From assembly GCA_030532895.1 (NCBI GenBank), contig JAUNKF010000015.1, forward strand, positions 1 to 64,000: a DNA stretch of 64,000 nt, given 5' to 3'. The stretch is from Lautropia sp. (GTDB lineage Bacteria > Pseudomonadota > Gammaproteobacteria > Burkholderiales > Burkholderiaceae_E). Below are positions 38,736 to 49,579 of this stretch, in pieces. How positions within the stretch are numbered: the stretch's first letter is position 1; every line of letters starts with the position of its first letter. The position numbers and the translations under genes were made by a program. Under the pieces are notes generated by a model. That model was given only the letters and a program-made list of their open reading frames with translations. It was not told the origin of the DNA and searched no databases.

Positions 38736-38821
38736 TGGTGGAGAGGGTTGGATTCGAACCAACGTAGGCGTAAGCCAACAGATTTACAGTCTGCCCCCTT
38801 TAGCCACTCGGGCACCTCTCC
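38736..38821 (-). tRNA. tRNA-Tyr (GTA)
   Basis: The gene is 86 bases long including CCA. The acceptor is GGAGAGG/CCTCTCC, the anticodon loop has CTGTAAA (GTA), and a long class II variable arm (TTGGCTTACGCC...) is typical of tRNA-Tyr. It is the first of the tRNA-Tyr/Gly pair. Confidence 0.96.
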
Positions 38822-39133
38822 AGGGAAGGCTGCATTATGTCGCGGCTTTGATCGATTGTCAAACAACAAGCCGTTCATGCCCAATGCGCCAGCTTTGAGC
38901 TTCTCGCCCCCGCTTTTTGGCCAATGGCACCACGGATTGTGGGCTGCCATCATTCAGCCGGCAAAACATCGTCATCCGTCGCCGTCATGATTCGACGTAG
39001 CCGACCGCCGTTTGTCGGGGCAGAGACGCCGGCGGTTCACGTCTGACACAAAGCGGACACGATTTAGCGGTGGCGCCCTGCCCCAGATGGCTGCAAAATG
39101 AAGGGTTGTTGTTCGTCAATGCAGTGTCCCCTC
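38822..39133. other. Divergent spacer between tRNA-Tyr and glgP
   Basis: These 312 bp hold the tRNA-Tyr promoter on the minus strand. Nothing else is clear. No strong promoter for glgP is visible. Confidence 0.5.
38834..38862 (-). promoter_or_regulatory. Sigma-70 promoter of tRNA-Tyr
   Basis: The minus strand has TTGACA (38857-38862), a 17-bp spacer and CATAAT (38834-38839), ending 12 bases before the tRNA-Tyr 5' end. This is a near-consensus strong promoter with a start point a few bases before the tRNA. Confidence 0.8.
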
Positions 39134-41626
39134 ATGTCAAAGAAGTCCTCCGTGCCTCAGAAAAACGCCAAGCCGCTGACCGATGCTTTCGAGCCTCAGC
39201 CGCTGGATCAGAATGACCCCGAGGCGTTGCGCGCCTATGTGGCCAACCGCCTGCTCTACTTCGTGGGCAAGGATCCCCGCACGGCCACCAAGGCCGACTG
39301 GTATGTGGCGCTGGCCCGCCTGGCCCGCGACAAGCTCGTCGAACGCTGGATGGAAACCACGCGCGCGCAGTATGACCAGAACGTGAAGCGCGTCTACTAC
39401 CTCTCGATGGAGTTTTTGATCGGCCGTGCGCTCACCAACAGCCTGATGTCCATCGACATCTACGATCAGCTGGCCGAAGCGATGGTGCAGGGCGGGCTGG
39501 ATTTCGAGGCTGCCCGCGAGGAAGAACCCGATCCGGGCCTGGGCAATGGTGGTCTGGGCCGTCTGGCGGCCTGCTTCCTTGACTCGATGGCGACCGTCGG
39601 CGTGCCCAGCTTCGGCTACGGCATCCGCTACGACTATGGCATGTTTGCCCAGTCGATACATGATGGCTACCAGGTGGAGCAGCCGGACGACTGGCTGAGG
39701 CTCGGCAACCCGTGGGAATTCCCGCGCCCGCAAGTGACCTTCCCGATCCACTTCGGTGGCTGGGTGGAACACACGCCCGAGGGCGGTGCCGTCTGGCGCG
39801 ACACCGAAGACGTGCAGGCGATGGCGCACGACATGATCGTGCCCGGCTATCAGACCAAAACCATCAACACGCTGCGCCTGTGGCATGCGCGGGCGGCCGA
39901 AAGCCTCGATCTGACGCTCTTCAACCAGGGCGACTACATGCAGGCCGTGTCGCAGAAGAACCAGTCGGAAAACGTCACGCGCGTGCTGTACCCGGATGAC
40001 TCCAGCTACCAGGGCCGGGAGCTGCGCCTGCGTCAGGAGTATTTCTTCGTGAGCGCCTCGCTGCAGGACATCCTTCGCCGCTTCCTGCACAACAATGACG
40101 ATTTCACGAAGCTCTCGGAGAAGGTGGCCATCCACCTGAACGACACGCACCCGGCCATTGCGGTGCCCGAGCTGATGCGCCTTCTGGTGGACGAGCACAA
40201 GCTGCCCTGGAACACGGCCTGGGCACAGTGCTGCCAGGTGTTCTCGTACACCAACCACACGCTGATGCCCGAGGCGCTGGAGACTTGGCCGGTGGCGATG
40301 ATGCGCAGCGTGCTGCCACGTCATCTGGAAATCATCTTCGAGATCAACAAGCGCTTCCTCGACTGGGTGCGCTCGCACCACGGGGATGACCCCGACCTGA
40401 TCCGTCGCGTCTCGCTGATCGACGAAACGGGCGAGCGCCGCGTGCGCATGGCTTACATGTGCGTGCTGGCCAGCCACAAGGTCAATGGCGTGTCGCAGCT
40501 GCACAGTCAGCTGCTGGTGGACACGATCTTTTCAGACTTTGCCAAGCTCTTCCCCGGCCGCTTCATCAACGTCACCAACGGCATCACGCCGCGCCGGTGG
40601 CTGGCCAACGCCAACCGGCCGCTCTCAGCCCTCATCGACAAGACGATCGGCACCGACTGGCGGGGCGACCTCGACAAGCTCGTCGAGCTGCGCCAGCACG
40701 TCGACAAGGCGCCGTTCATCAAAGCCTTTGCGGCCGCCAAACTCACGAACAAGGAACGGCTGGCCAACTGGGTGAAGGCCCACGGTGGCGTGAGCTTCGA
40801 TCCGGCCGCGATGCTGGACGTGCAGGTCAAGCGCTTTCATGAGTACAAGCGTCAGCTGCTCAACGTGCTGCACATCATCCACCGCTACAACGCGATGGTG
40901 GCCAACCCCGATGCCGACTGGGTGCCGCGCACCTTCCTCTTCTCGGGCAAGGCGGCCTCGGCCTATCGTCAGGCCAAGCTGATCATCAAGCTGATCAACG
41001 ATGTGGCCAGGAAGGTGAACAACGATCCGGTGTTGCGTGACCGGATGAAGGTCGTGTTCGTGCCCAACTACAGCGTGTCGGCAGCCGAGATGATCATGCC
41101 GGCGGCCAACCTGTCGGAGCAGATTTCGACGGCCGGCACGGAGGCTTCCGGCACCGGCAACATGAAGCTCGCGCTCAATGGCGCGCTCACGATCGGCACG
41201 ATGGATGGCGCCAACGTCGAGATCTACGACAACGTGGGCGAGGACAACATCTTCATCTTCGGCCTGCGCACCCCCGAGGTGGCCAGCCTGAAGGCTGCCG
41301 GCTATGACCCGGCCCGCTACTATGAAGAGAATCCGGCCCTGCGTCAGGTGATCGACCAGATCGCCGGCGGTTTCTGGTCACCGGATGACCAGGGCCGCTT
41401 CCGCCCGATCACCGAGTCGCTCTTGCGTCATGACGAGTATCTGCTGCTGGCGGACTTTGCCGACTACGTGGCCACGCAGGAGAAAGTGGACACGCTGTTC
41501 CGCGATCAGAAAGACTGGAACCGCCGTGCGGCCCTCAACGTGGCCGGCATGGGCGTGTTCTCCAGCGACCGGACGATCCGCGAGTACGCCGAGAAGATCT
41601 GGCAGGCCAAGCCGCTGAAGATCTGA
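39134..41626 (+). CDS. glgP: Glycogen phosphorylase
   Basis: The protein has about 830 residues from ATG 39134 (MSKKSSVPQ); an upstream ATG at 39098 lacks family support. The pyridoxal-phosphate lysine lies in GTGNMKLALNGA. N-terminal YYLSMEFLIGRAL and GNGGLGRLAACFLDS are classic phosphorylase segments. It releases glucose 1-phosphate from glycogen. It begins a run glgP-glgX-malQ on the plus strand. Confidence 0.97.
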   Translation: MSKKSSVPQKNAKPLTDAFEPQPLDQNDPEALRAYVANRLLYFVGKDPRTATKADWYVALARLARDKLVERWMETTRAQYDQNVKRVYYLSMEFLIGRALTNSLMSIDIYDQLAEAMVQGGLDFEAAREEEPDPGLGNGGLGRLAACFLDSMATVGVPSFGYGIRYDYGMFAQSIHDGYQVEQPDDWLRLGNPWEFPRPQVTFPIHFGGWVEHTPEGGAVWRDTEDVQAMAHDMIVPGYQTKTINTLRLWHARAAESLDLTLFNQGDYMQAVSQKNQSENVTRVLYPDDSSYQGRELRLRQEYFFVSASLQDILRRFLHNNDDFTKLSEKVAIHLNDTHPAIAVPELMRLLVDEHKLPWNTAWAQCCQVFSYTNHTLMPEALETWPVAMMRSVLPRHLEIIFEINKRFLDWVRSHHGDDPDLIRRVSLIDETGERRVRMAYMCVLASHKVNGVSQLHSQLLVDTIFSDFAKLFPGRFINVTNGITPRRWLANANRPLSALIDKTIGTDWRGDLDKLVELRQHVDKAPFIKAFAAAKLTNKERLANWVKAHGGVSFDPAAMLDVQVKRFHEYKRQLLNVLHIIHRYNAMVANPDADWVPRTFLFSGKAASAYRQAKLIIKLINDVARKVNNDPVLRDRMKVVFVPNYSVSAAEMIMPAANLSEQISTAGTEASGTGNMKLALNGALTIGTMDGANVEIYDNVGEDNIFIFGLRTPEVASLKAAGYDPARYYEENPALRQVIDQIAGGFWSPDDQGRFRPITESLLRHDEYLLLADFADYVATQEKVDTLFRDQKDWNRRAALNVAGMGVFSSDRTIREYAEKIWQAKPLKI

Positions 41627-41639
41627 GTCCTTCTCCCCC

Positions 41640-41666
41640 CATCGCCCGTGCGTCGCACGGGCGATG
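41640..41666. repeat. 27-bp near-perfect palindrome between glgP and glgX
   Basis: CATCGCCCGTGCG and CGCACGGGCGATG are inverted 13-bp copies with one base between them. No T-tract follows. It may slow transcription or stabilise the glgP message rather than terminate it. Confidence 0.55.
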
Positions 41667-41758
41667 CGCCCCGAGCCATCTGCCCGCATGCTGCGGGTAT
41701 CGATTCACGATCCCTCGGGGCGCAGGCATCCAGCCGTCGATCCATGAAAGAAGAAAAC

Positions 41759-43912
41759 ATGCGTCCGGGGCAAACCTTTCCCCTGGGCGCCACCTGCCGG
41801 GAAGGTGGCGTCAACTTTGCCGTGTTCAGCGGTGGTGCCCGGCGTGTCACGCTCTGTCTGTTCGATGAAAACGGGCAGGCCAGTCATCATTACCGCATGC
41901 ATGGTCCCGTCAACGGGGTGTGGCATGGGTTTTTACCAGACGCCAAGCCGGGCCTGATCTATGGTTACCGGGTGGATGGCCCCTATGACCCGGCCCGCGG
42001 CTTGCGTTACAACCCGCACCGACTGCTGCTCGACCCCTACGCCCGGCAGCTGCACGGTGCCTTCCAGTGGCACCAGTCTCACCTCGACAGGCCCGATACC
42101 TACCACCTCGACAATGCGGCCTTCATGCCGAAAGCGGTCGTCTGTGCGGATGATGCCTTCGATTGGGCGGGCGACTCGCCCCCCAACACGCCGATGGCCG
42201 ACAGCATCATCTACGAGGTGCATGTGAAGGGCTTCAGCCAGCAGAATCCGGCGGTGCCCGCCGAACTGCGAGGCACCTATGAAGGGCTGGCCAGCCCGGC
42301 CAGCATCCAGTACCTGAAACGGCTCGGCATCACGGCCGTGGAGCTGCTGCCCATTCAGGAATCGGTCAGCGAGGGGACGCTGGCCGAGATGGGGTTATCC
42401 AATTACTGGGGCTACAACACGCTGGCCTTCTTCGCCCCCGACCGCCGCTTTGCCCGTGACAACCCGGTACGCGAATTCAAGACGATGGTGAAGGCACTGC
42501 ACCAGGCCGGCATCGAGGTGATTCTGGATGTGGTCTACAACCACACGCCAGAGGGTGATCAGCGCGGGCCGACGCTCTCGTGGCGTGGCTTCGACAATCA
42601 GGCGTATTACCACCTGAGCCGCCAGGATCCGGCCTACTACAACAACTACACGGGCACGGGCAACAGCCTGAACCTCAGCCATCCGCATTGCCTGAAGATG
42701 GTGATGGATTCGCTGCGTTTCTGGGTGGCCGAGATGCATGTGGACGGTTTCCGATTCGACCTGGCCTCGGTACTGGGCCGGGTGGCCTATCCGGGCGATG
42801 AGCACGCAGGCGGGTTCAGCCGTTATGCACCCTTCTTTCATGCGGTGGCCCAAGACCCCATCCTCGCCCGCGCCAAGTGGATTGCGGAGCCCTGGGATGC
42901 GGCCGGCGGCGGCTATCAGTTGGGCGCCTATCTGCCGGGCTGGAGCGAATGGAATGACCGTTTCCGCGACACGGTGCGCCGCTTCTGGTTGCAACCGGGC
43001 AAGAACCGGGGCGCCTTCGCCAGCCAGCTGTCAGGGGCAAGCGAACAGTTTCACCACGATGGCCGCAGCCCACAGGCCAGCATCAACTTCATCACCTCGC
43101 ACGACGGCTTCACGCTGAACGACCTCGTCTGCTACAACGAGAAACACAACGAGGCCAACGGTGAGGACAACCGCGATGGGCACAACGAAAACCTGAGCTG
43201 GAATGCTGGCGTGGAAGGCCCGAGCGACGACCCCGCCATCCAGTCGCTGCGAGCACGGCTCAAGCGCGCGATGATGGCCTCTTTGCTGCTTGCGCAGGGC
43301 ACGCCGATGATCACGGCCGGTGACGAGATCAGCCGCACGCAGCAAGGCAACAACAATGCCTACAACCAGGACAATCCGATCAGCTGGTTGAACTGGCAGG
43401 CCCAGGATGAGGCGATGTTCGCCTTCACGGCCCATCTGATCAGCCTGCGCCGGCAATACCCCCAACTTCGGCTGCCCGTCTGGCTACTGGGCACCCCCAC
43501 GGCCTTGGGCGCCCTCGATGTGCGCTGGCTCAATGCGCAGGGCGAGCAGATGCAGGCCGAAGACTGGTCGGCCTCGGGCCACGACGGGGTGTTCGGCCAG
43601 CTGCTCGGGGCGCACGACGCGCACGAAGTGGATCTGTTGATCCTCTTCAACCCGGATCGCGTCGAGCATGCCTTCCGCCTGCCGGCAGGCGAGTGGCAGC
43701 TCGTGCTGGACGCCACCCAGGCTGATGGGCGCCCGCAACGCTTAGCCCCTCAACCGGTTCCTGTCTGCCGGCAACTGGCAGCGCCTGCAGCTACACTGTC
43801 CGCTGCGGCAACCGTCATGAAGCAGGCCACCATGCCAGCGGCCCGGCCCACCTTCATGCTGCAGCCGCATGGCCTGTATCTGTTTATCGCCAGCCCCCAT
43901 AACAATCCATGA
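41759..43912 (+). CDS. glgX: Glycogen debranching enzyme GlgX
   Basis: The protein has about 717 residues from ATG 41759, chosen for the GAAAGAAG upstream; an ATG at 41744 is possible. An isoamylase N-terminal CBM48-like domain (PLGATCREGGVNFAVFSGGA) precedes a GH13 barrel. The nucleophile lies in DGFRFDLASVLGR, the acid/base in KWIAEPWDAAGGGYQ, and the third acid in TSHDGFTLNDL. It cleaves alpha-1,6 branches of phosphorylase-limited glycogen. Its stop overlaps the malQ start by 4 bp. Confidence 0.95.
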   Translation: MRPGQTFPLGATCREGGVNFAVFSGGARRVTLCLFDENGQASHHYRMHGPVNGVWHGFLPDAKPGLIYGYRVDGPYDPARGLRYNPHRLLLDPYARQLHGAFQWHQSHLDRPDTYHLDNAAFMPKAVVCADDAFDWAGDSPPNTPMADSIIYEVHVKGFSQQNPAVPAELRGTYEGLASPASIQYLKRLGITAVELLPIQESVSEGTLAEMGLSNYWGYNTLAFFAPDRRFARDNPVREFKTMVKALHQAGIEVILDVVYNHTPEGDQRGPTLSWRGFDNQAYYHLSRQDPAYYNNYTGTGNSLNLSHPHCLKMVMDSLRFWVAEMHVDGFRFDLASVLGRVAYPGDEHAGGFSRYAPFFHAVAQDPILARAKWIAEPWDAAGGGYQLGAYLPGWSEWNDRFRDTVRRFWLQPGKNRGAFASQLSGASEQFHHDGRSPQASINFITSHDGFTLNDLVCYNEKHNEANGEDNRDGHNENLSWNAGVEGPSDDPAIQSLRARLKRAMMASLLLAQGTPMITAGDEISRTQQGNNNAYNQDNPISWLNWQAQDEAMFAFTAHLISLRRQYPQLRLPVWLLGTPTALGALDVRWLNAQGEQMQAEDWSASGHDGVFGQLLGAHDAHEVDLLILFNPDRVEHAFRLPAGEWQLVLDATQADGRPQRLAPQPVPVCRQLAAPAATLSAAATVMKQATMPAARPTFMLQPHGLYLFIASPHNNP

Positions 43913-45504
43913 AAACCTCTGACTTCTCCCGTGCCAGCGGCATCCTGCTGCACATCACCTCCTTGCCCGATCCGGCCGGCCCCGTGGCGGCCGGCCACCG
44001 GCTTTCCGTCTCACACCCCGGCTCCGGTGATTTCGGCGCCAGCACGCTGCACTTCATCGACTGGCTGGAACACAGCGAGCAGCACCTGTGGCAGGTGTTG
44101 CCACTGGTGCCCGCCGGGCCGGGGCATTCGCCCTACATGAGTCCTTCAAGTCTGGCCTTCAACCCGATGCTGGTCGATCTGCAGGCGCTGGTCGACGCGG
44201 GCTGGCTGGCGCAGGATTTCAGCGAAAGTGATGAGGCGTTTGCACTGGCCGACCCCGCTCAGGCCCGTATCGATTTCAACCGCACCGATCAGTTCCGGCT
44301 GAGCGCGCTGGCCGCCGCAGCCGAGCGCTTCCTCGCCACCCCGGATGACCCGCAGCAGCCGGATTTTGCGGCTTACTGCAAGGCACAGAAACACTGGCTC
44401 GACGACTATGCCCTCTTCATGGTGCTCAACGAGCTGCACCACGGTGAAACCTGGCAGAACTGGGCACCCGATCTGGCCAATCGCAAAAGTACGGCACTCA
44501 ACAAGATCCGCAAGGCCCACAAGACGCGACACGATTTCTGGTGCTTCGTGCAGTGGCAAGCCGAACGTCAGTGGGAGAAGGTGCGCGACTACGCCAAGGC
44601 GCGCGGCATCCGCATCGTGGGTGATCTGCCCATTTTTGTGGCGCTCAACAGTGCCGATACCTGGGCCAACCCGAAGCTCTTCGACCTCGACAAGCAGAAC
44701 TGGCCCACGGCCGTGGCAGGTGTACCGCCGGATTACTTCAGCGAAGATGGGCAGCTCTGGGGCAACCCGCTCTACCACTGGGCGGCCCACGCCAAGGAAA
44801 ACTATGCGTGGTGGGTGACGCGCATGAAGCGCGCCCTGGTGATGGCCGACACGGTGCGCATCGATCACTTCCGGGGTTTCTCCGCCAACTGGGCGGTGCC
44901 CGCCGGCATGCCGAACGCCCGCATCGGTGAATGGCGTAAAGGGCCGGGTGCCAAGCTTTTCATGGCACTGACCAACGCCTTGGGCACCCTGCCGCTGATC
45001 GCCGAAGACCTGGGCGTGGTGGACGAGGGCGTGATCCGGCTGCTGTACGAGACGGGACTGCCCGGCATGGCCATCCTGCAATTTGCCTTCGACAGCGATG
45101 CCAGCAATGTCTTCCTGCCGCACAACCTGAAACGTCATCAGGTTGTCTACACCGGCACGCACGACAACGACACGACGCTGGGCTGGTTTGCGCAGCTGAA
45201 CGAGCGCGAACGGGCACGCGCGCAGATCTACCTCAAAACCGATGGCCGCGAAATGAACTGGGAGCTGATCCACACCGGCTCACAGTCGGTGGCCACCTGG
45301 GCCATCTACCCGATGCAGGACATCCTGGGGCTGGACAGCAGCGCGCGGATGAACCGGCCGGGCGATGCGGAAGGGTGCTGGGGCTGGCGCTTCGACTGGC
45401 ACCAGCTGCACGACTGGCAGAGCCGCCGGTTACGGACGATCACGCAGGTTCATGGCCGCGACGCGCCTGCATGGGCAGAATCGACGCCACCGGCTGACCA
45501 TTGA
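43909..45504 (+). CDS. malQ: 4-Alpha-glucanotransferase (amylomaltase)
   Basis: The protein has 531 residues, GH77. Catalytic segments are TVRIDHFRGF, LIAEDLGVV and GTHDNDTT. It disproportionates short maltodextrins so that GlgP can use them. It is translationally coupled to glgX. The last 65 bp overlap the convergent LysR gene, so the two 3' ends are antisense to each other. Confidence 0.95.
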   Translation: MKTSDFSRASGILLHITSLPDPAGPVAAGHRLSVSHPGSGDFGASTLHFIDWLEHSEQHLWQVLPLVPAGPGHSPYMSPSSLAFNPMLVDLQALVDAGWLAQDFSESDEAFALADPAQARIDFNRTDQFRLSALAAAAERFLATPDDPQQPDFAAYCKAQKHWLDDYALFMVLNELHHGETWQNWAPDLANRKSTALNKIRKAHKTRHDFWCFVQWQAERQWEKVRDYAKARGIRIVGDLPIFVALNSADTWANPKLFDLDKQNWPTAVAGVPPDYFSEDGQLWGNPLYHWAAHAKENYAWWVTRMKRALVMADTVRIDHFRGFSANWAVPAGMPNARIGEWRKGPGAKLFMALTNALGTLPLIAEDLGVVDEGVIRLLYETGLPGMAILQFAFDSDASNVFLPHNLKRHQVVYTGTHDNDTTLGWFAQLNERERARAQIYLKTDGREMNWELIHTGSQSVATWAIYPMQDILGLDSSARMNRPGDAEGCWGWRFDWHQLHDWQSRRLRTITQVHGRDAPAWAESTPPADH

Positions 45505-46483
45505 AGCGGCTGGGCGGCACGTTGAGGCGGGCGCGCCATCCCCGGCGCATGGCCACCTCATCGAGCTGCTTGCGCAACCAACGATGAGAGGGCTGCTGCT
45601 CCTGACGCCGGTGCCAGACCATGTCCACCCGCATGGCCGGCACGGCCAACGGCAGGGGCTGCCAGACGAGCCGATCGGCAATGCCGGTGGTGGGGATGAA
45701 GTCCAGTGGCAGCACCGTGAGCAGATCGGACTGGGCCGCCACCTGGGCGGCCGTGAAAAACTGATTGAGCGTCAGCACGATACGGCGCGTGCGCTGGCGA
45801 GAGGCCAGCGCCTCATCGACGAAGCCAAAAGGACGCCCCGAGTAGCTGACGAGCAGGTGCTTGGCGTGGCAGTAGTCATCGAGGCTGATCGGGCCGTCAC
45901 CGAGCGGATGCCCTTCACGCATCACGCACACATACTGGCCTTCATAGATTTGCTGATAGCCGAAGGTGTCGGCCCGATCTTCCTGCATTTCGCGCAGCAC
46001 GATGTCGGCCACCGCCCCCGGAAAATGCCCGACGGCCAGATGCAATTCATCATTTTCAAGCAGGGGCAGCGGGTCTCGGGTGGTGAGCGGCCTAAGCCTG
46101 AGCGTGGCGCTGGGCGCCTCCTGCTGAAGCCGCTCCATCATCGGCGTGACGAGCAGCGCAGCCGTGGCGTCTGCCATCGCGATGACGAAGGTTTCACGCG
46201 TGCGCTGCGGGTCGAAGGATTTGGGGGCGATGACACCACGCAAGGCATTGAGTGCGGTGCGCACATCCGGCCAGATCGACATGGCAAAGGGCGTCGGCTC
46301 GACCCCTCGACCGGCCCTCACGAGCAGTTCATCCCCCAAGGATTCACGCAAGCGCCGCAAGGCGTTGCTTGCGGCCGGTTGCGTCATCGACAGGTTGCGT
46401 GCGGCCCGCGAGATGTTTCGCTCGGCCATGACTTCATCGAAAACCCGCAGCAGGTTCAGGTCGAAGTGCAGAAAATCCACCAT
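45440..46483 (-). CDS. LysR-family transcriptional regulator
   Basis: The protein has 347 residues. The helix-turn-helix at about 6-65 includes NISRAARNLSMTQPAASNAL, followed by the effector-binding domain. The pattern resembles the NodD/PcpR-type branch. It lies between the two halves of the glycogen cluster, convergent with malQ and upstream of nothing obvious on its own strand. Whether it regulates glycogen genes is unknown. Confidence 0.9.
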   Translation of the reverse strand: MVDFLHFDLNLLRVFDEVMAERNISRAARNLSMTQPAASNALRRLRESLGDELLVRAGRGVEPTPFAMSIWPDVRTALNALRGVIAPKSFDPQRTRETFVIAMADATAALLVTPMMERLQQEAPSATLRLRPLTTRDPLPLLENDELHLAVGHFPGAVADIVLREMQEDRADTFGYQQIYEGQYVCVMREGHPLGDGPISLDDYCHAKHLLVSYSGRPFGFVDEALASRQRTRRIVLTLNQFFTAAQVAAQSDLLTVLPLDFIPTTGIADRLVWQPLPLAVPAMRVDMVWHRRQEQQPSHRWLRKQLDEVAMRRGWRARLNVPPSRFNGQPVASILPMQARRGHEPA

Positions 46484-46592
46484 CTCCCCCTAATGACGCC
46501 TCTGGATGCGTCTGGTTGCCCGGACGCCTCGGGCACCAGAACGCCGGGAGCCATTCACGCACAAGCGGCGGTGCCCTCCGCTTTACGGTGCG

Positions 46593-48080
46593 TCAGCCAA
46601 GCAGGGCGCGGTACAAGCCCACATAGGCTTCGGCTGAACGCGACCATCCATTATCGCATCCCATCGCCGTCAGCATGCGCGCATGCCAGGCCGAGCCGTC
46701 CTGCCAGAGGGATGCCGCACGGCTGAGGGCAGCGACGAAATCATCCAGTTCGGCCCGGTTGAACACGAAACCGTTACCGGCCGAGTGCTCCGCCCGCCCG
46801 AATTCGACGACCGTGTCGGACAAGCCGCCCACATTGCGCACCACGGGCAACGTGCCATAACGCAAGCCATACATCTGGGTAAGGCCGCAGGGTTCGAAGC
46901 GGGATGGCACGAGGATGATGTCGCCACCGGCGATCAGGCGGTGCGACATCGGCTCATCGTAGCCGATATGCACGGCCACACGTCCCGGATCCAGCTCGGC
47001 CGCCTGCCGGAAAGCTTCTTCAAAATGGGGATTTCCGCTGCCGATCAACGCCAGCTGCATGCCGAGATTGCGCATGGCAGGCAGTGCGGCAAGCAGGAGA
47101 TCGGCACCTTTCTGGTCGGTGAGCCGGCTCACCATGACGGCCAACGGCACGGCCGGATCCACGTTGAGGCCCATGTCCGCCTGCAAGGCCGCTTTCAACT
47201 TGGCCTTGCCAGCCAGGTCGTAGGCCGTGTAATGGGTATTGAGCCAATGGTCGTGTTCAGGGTTCCAGACCTGCTCATCGATACCATTGAGAATGCCCGA
47301 GAGCGCATCGCGCCGCTCGAAGAGCACGCCTTCGAGCCCCACGCCGAACTCTTTGGTCGTGATCTCATAGGCATAGCGCGGGCTGACCGTCGTCAGCCGG
47401 TCGGCATAGACCAGACCGGCTTTCATGAAGCTGGCCTGACCATAGAACTCGATGCCGTTGCGGCGCGTCATCCACTCGGGCAAGCCAAGTGAAGCGACCT
47501 TGGCCAGCGGGAACAGGCCCTGATAGGCCAGGTTGTGGATCGTGTAGATGGTCCGCACGGTGTTGTAGGGCCGGGCGCGCAGATAGGCAGGCGCCAACGC
47601 CGCATGCCAGTCATGCGCATGCAGGATGTCGGCCTGCCAGTGCTCATCGATGCAACCGGCCGCCAACTGCGCAGCCACCCAGCCGAACAGCGCAAAACGC
47701 TCGGTGTTGTCCGGCCAGTCCTGCTTGTCAGGGCCAAGATAAGGATTGCCGGGGCGTCGATAAAGCCAGGGCGCATCCACGATGTAAACCGGCACGCCGC
47801 TGTCAGGAATCACGCTCTTCAGGAGGCGCACTCGCGCCGCCCCAAAAGCCGAGCCAAGCTCCGCCACCATCTCCGGTGCGGGCACCCCGGCCAGAATGGC
47901 CGGAAAGCCGGGCACCACCAGCCTCGCATCCACGCCCCTGCCCCGCAAGGCGGCGGGCAGGGCCGCGGCCACATCGGCCAGCCCGCCGGTCTTGAGCAGC
48001 GGGAACACCTCCGCTGCCACATGCAGCACCCGTGGGTGCAAGGGTGCGGTCTTGGTCTGACTCGGCTTTTTCTTACTCAT
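46593..48080 (-). CDS. glgA: Glycogen synthase
   Basis: The protein has 495 residues. The ADP-glucose-binding [13 protein letters not shown] lies near residue 31. The C-terminal donor site is [20 protein letters not shown]. It transfers glucose from ADP-glucose to growing alpha-1,4 chains. Its start overlaps the glgC stop by 4 bp. No branching enzyme gene (glgB) lies nearby. Confidence 0.97.
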   Translation of the reverse strand: MSKKKPSQTKTAPLHPRVLHVAAEVFPLLKTGGLADVAAALPAALRGRGVDARLVVPGFPAILAGVPAPEMVAELGSAFGAARVRLLKSVIPDSGVPVYIVDAPWLYRRPGNPYLGPDKQDWPDNTERFALFGWVAAQLAAGCIDEHWQADILHAHDWHAALAPAYLRARPYNTVRTIYTIHNLAYQGLFPLAKVASLGLPEWMTRRNGIEFYGQASFMKAGLVYADRLTTVSPRYAYEITTKEFGVGLEGVLFERRDALSGILNGIDEQVWNPEHDHWLNTHYTAYDLAGKAKLKAALQADMGLNVDPAVPLAVMVSRLTDQKGADLLLAALPAMRNLGMQLALIGSGNPHFEEAFRQAAELDPGRVAVHIGYDEPMSHRLIAGGDIILVPSRFEPCGLTQMYGLRYGTLPVVRNVGGLSDTVVEFGRAEHSAGNGFVFNRAELDDFVAALSRAASLWQDGSAWHARMLTAMGCDNGWSRSAEAYVGLYRALLG

Positions 48081-49342
48081 AAGGCATCCAACATCGTACG
48101 AGTGATGAGCGTGACGCCGCCTTCACTACGATGAAAGCGGCGAGCATCTTCCTCGGGACTCTCACCGACGACCAGCCCATCAGGAATGACGCAACCCCGG
48201 TCGACCACGACGCGGCTCAACCGGGCATGACGACCAATGACGACCTCGGGCAGCAGCACACTGCCGTAGACGCGCGAGAAGGAATGCACGCGGCAGTTGG
48301 AGAACAGCAGCGACTTCTCGACATGGCCGGAGATGATGCAACCAGCCGACACGCTCGACTCGATGGCCACCCCCCGACGCCCCTCTTCGTTGTGGACGAA
48401 CTTGGCCGGTGGCAACTGCTCCTGATACGTCCAGATCGGCCAGCGGCTGTCGTAGAGGTTGAGCTCCGGTTCAGTGGCCGTCAGGTCGATGTTGGCCGCC
48501 CAGTAGGCGTCGATGGTACCAACATCACGCCAGTAAGCAGGCGCCCTGTCGCTGTTGTAGACACAGCTGTCGACGAAATTGTGAGCCACGGCCTGGCCTT
48601 CACGCACCGCCTTCGGCAGAATGTCCTTGCCGAAATCATGTTCGGAGCCTTCCGTGTGCATGTCCTCTTCGAGCAGTCGATAGAGGTAATCGGCCGTGAA
48701 GATGTAGATGCCCATCGACGCGAGCGACCGATCCGGGTTGCCCGGCATGGCGGGCGGGTCGGCCGGTTTCTCGACGAAGGAGGTGACACGCTTGTGCTCG
48801 TCGATGGCCATCACGCCGAAAGCAGTGGCTTCATGCCGATCGACCTCGATGCAGCCCACCGTGACCCCTGCGCCCGAGAGCGCATGATCGGCCAACATCC
48901 GGGCATAGTCCTGTTTATAGATATGATCGCCGGCCAACACGACGATGTACTTGGGCGCCACGGCCTTGATGATGTCGAGACTCTGATAAACGGCGTCGGC
49001 CGTGCCCCGATACCAGGTGGTTTCATCGACACGCTGCTGCGCCGGGATCAGGTCGATGAATTCGTTCATGCCGGATTTCATGAAATTCCAGCCACGCTGC
49101 AGGTGCCGAAGCAGACTGTGCGACTTGTACTGCGTGAGCACGGCAATGCGCCGCAGCCCCGAGTTCAGGCAGTTCGACAACACGAAATCGATGATCCGGA
49201 AGTGCCCGCCAAAATACACGGCGGGCTTGGCCCGAACATCCGTCAGCTGCTTCAAGCGACTGCCGCGCCCCCCTGCCAGCACCAACGCCATTGCCTCCTT
49301 GGGCAAGTGTCTTTCCAGACTGCTACGATCAATTTCCGACAT
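48077..49342 (-). CDS. glgC: Glucose-1-phosphate adenylyltransferase
   Basis: The protein has 421 residues. The nucleotide-binding N-terminus is [20 protein letters not shown], followed by a left-handed beta-helix C-terminus with [17 protein letters not shown]. It makes ADP-glucose, the committed step of glycogen synthesis, and is usually allosterically controlled. It is the first gene of the glgC-glgA operon. Confidence 0.97.
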   Translation of the reverse strand: MSEIDRSSLERHLPKEAMALVLAGGRGSRLKQLTDVRAKPAVYFGGHFRIIDFVLSNCLNSGLRRIAVLTQYKSHSLLRHLQRGWNFMKSGMNEFIDLIPAQQRVDETTWYRGTADAVYQSLDIIKAVAPKYIVVLAGDHIYKQDYARMLADHALSGAGVTVGCIEVDRHEATAFGVMAIDEHKRVTSFVEKPADPPAMPGNPDRSLASMGIYIFTADYLYRLLEEDMHTEGSEHDFGKDILPKAVREGQAVAHNFVDSCVYNSDRAPAYWRDVGTIDAYWAANIDLTATEPELNLYDSRWPIWTYQEQLPPAKFVHNEEGRRGVAIESSVSAGCIISGHVEKSLLFSNCRVHSFSRVYGSVLLPEVVIGRHARLSRVVVDRGCVIPDGLVVGESPEEDARRFHRSEGGVTLITRTMLDAL

Positions 49343-49446
49343 GTTTGTCTCCAGGGGTTAAGACAGCAGCCCTCGTGAGGCTGCGTTGTCTCACATTATG
49401 AAGCGTTGAAAACATTTTCGCAGAACAGCCCAGCAAAGCATCGGGC

Positions 49447-49484
49447 GAAAAAAGGCGGTCATTCCGAGAAAGGAGATGACCGCC
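49447..49484 (-). terminator. Intrinsic terminator of the VOC gene
   Basis: GGCGGTCAT (49454-49462) and ATGACCGCC (49476-49484) form a perfect 9-bp stem with a 13-base loop. On the minus strand it is followed by TTTTTT. It lies about 95 bases after the stop of the VOC gene. Confidence 0.8.
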
Positions 49485-49579
49485 ACTTGCGCGCCGACCA
49501 ACGGCGCCTCATCAGTTTTTTCAGCCGCTATCGCGCCGCCTTCGCCAGAGCCAAGACATGCCGCACAGCAGCACGGGCC

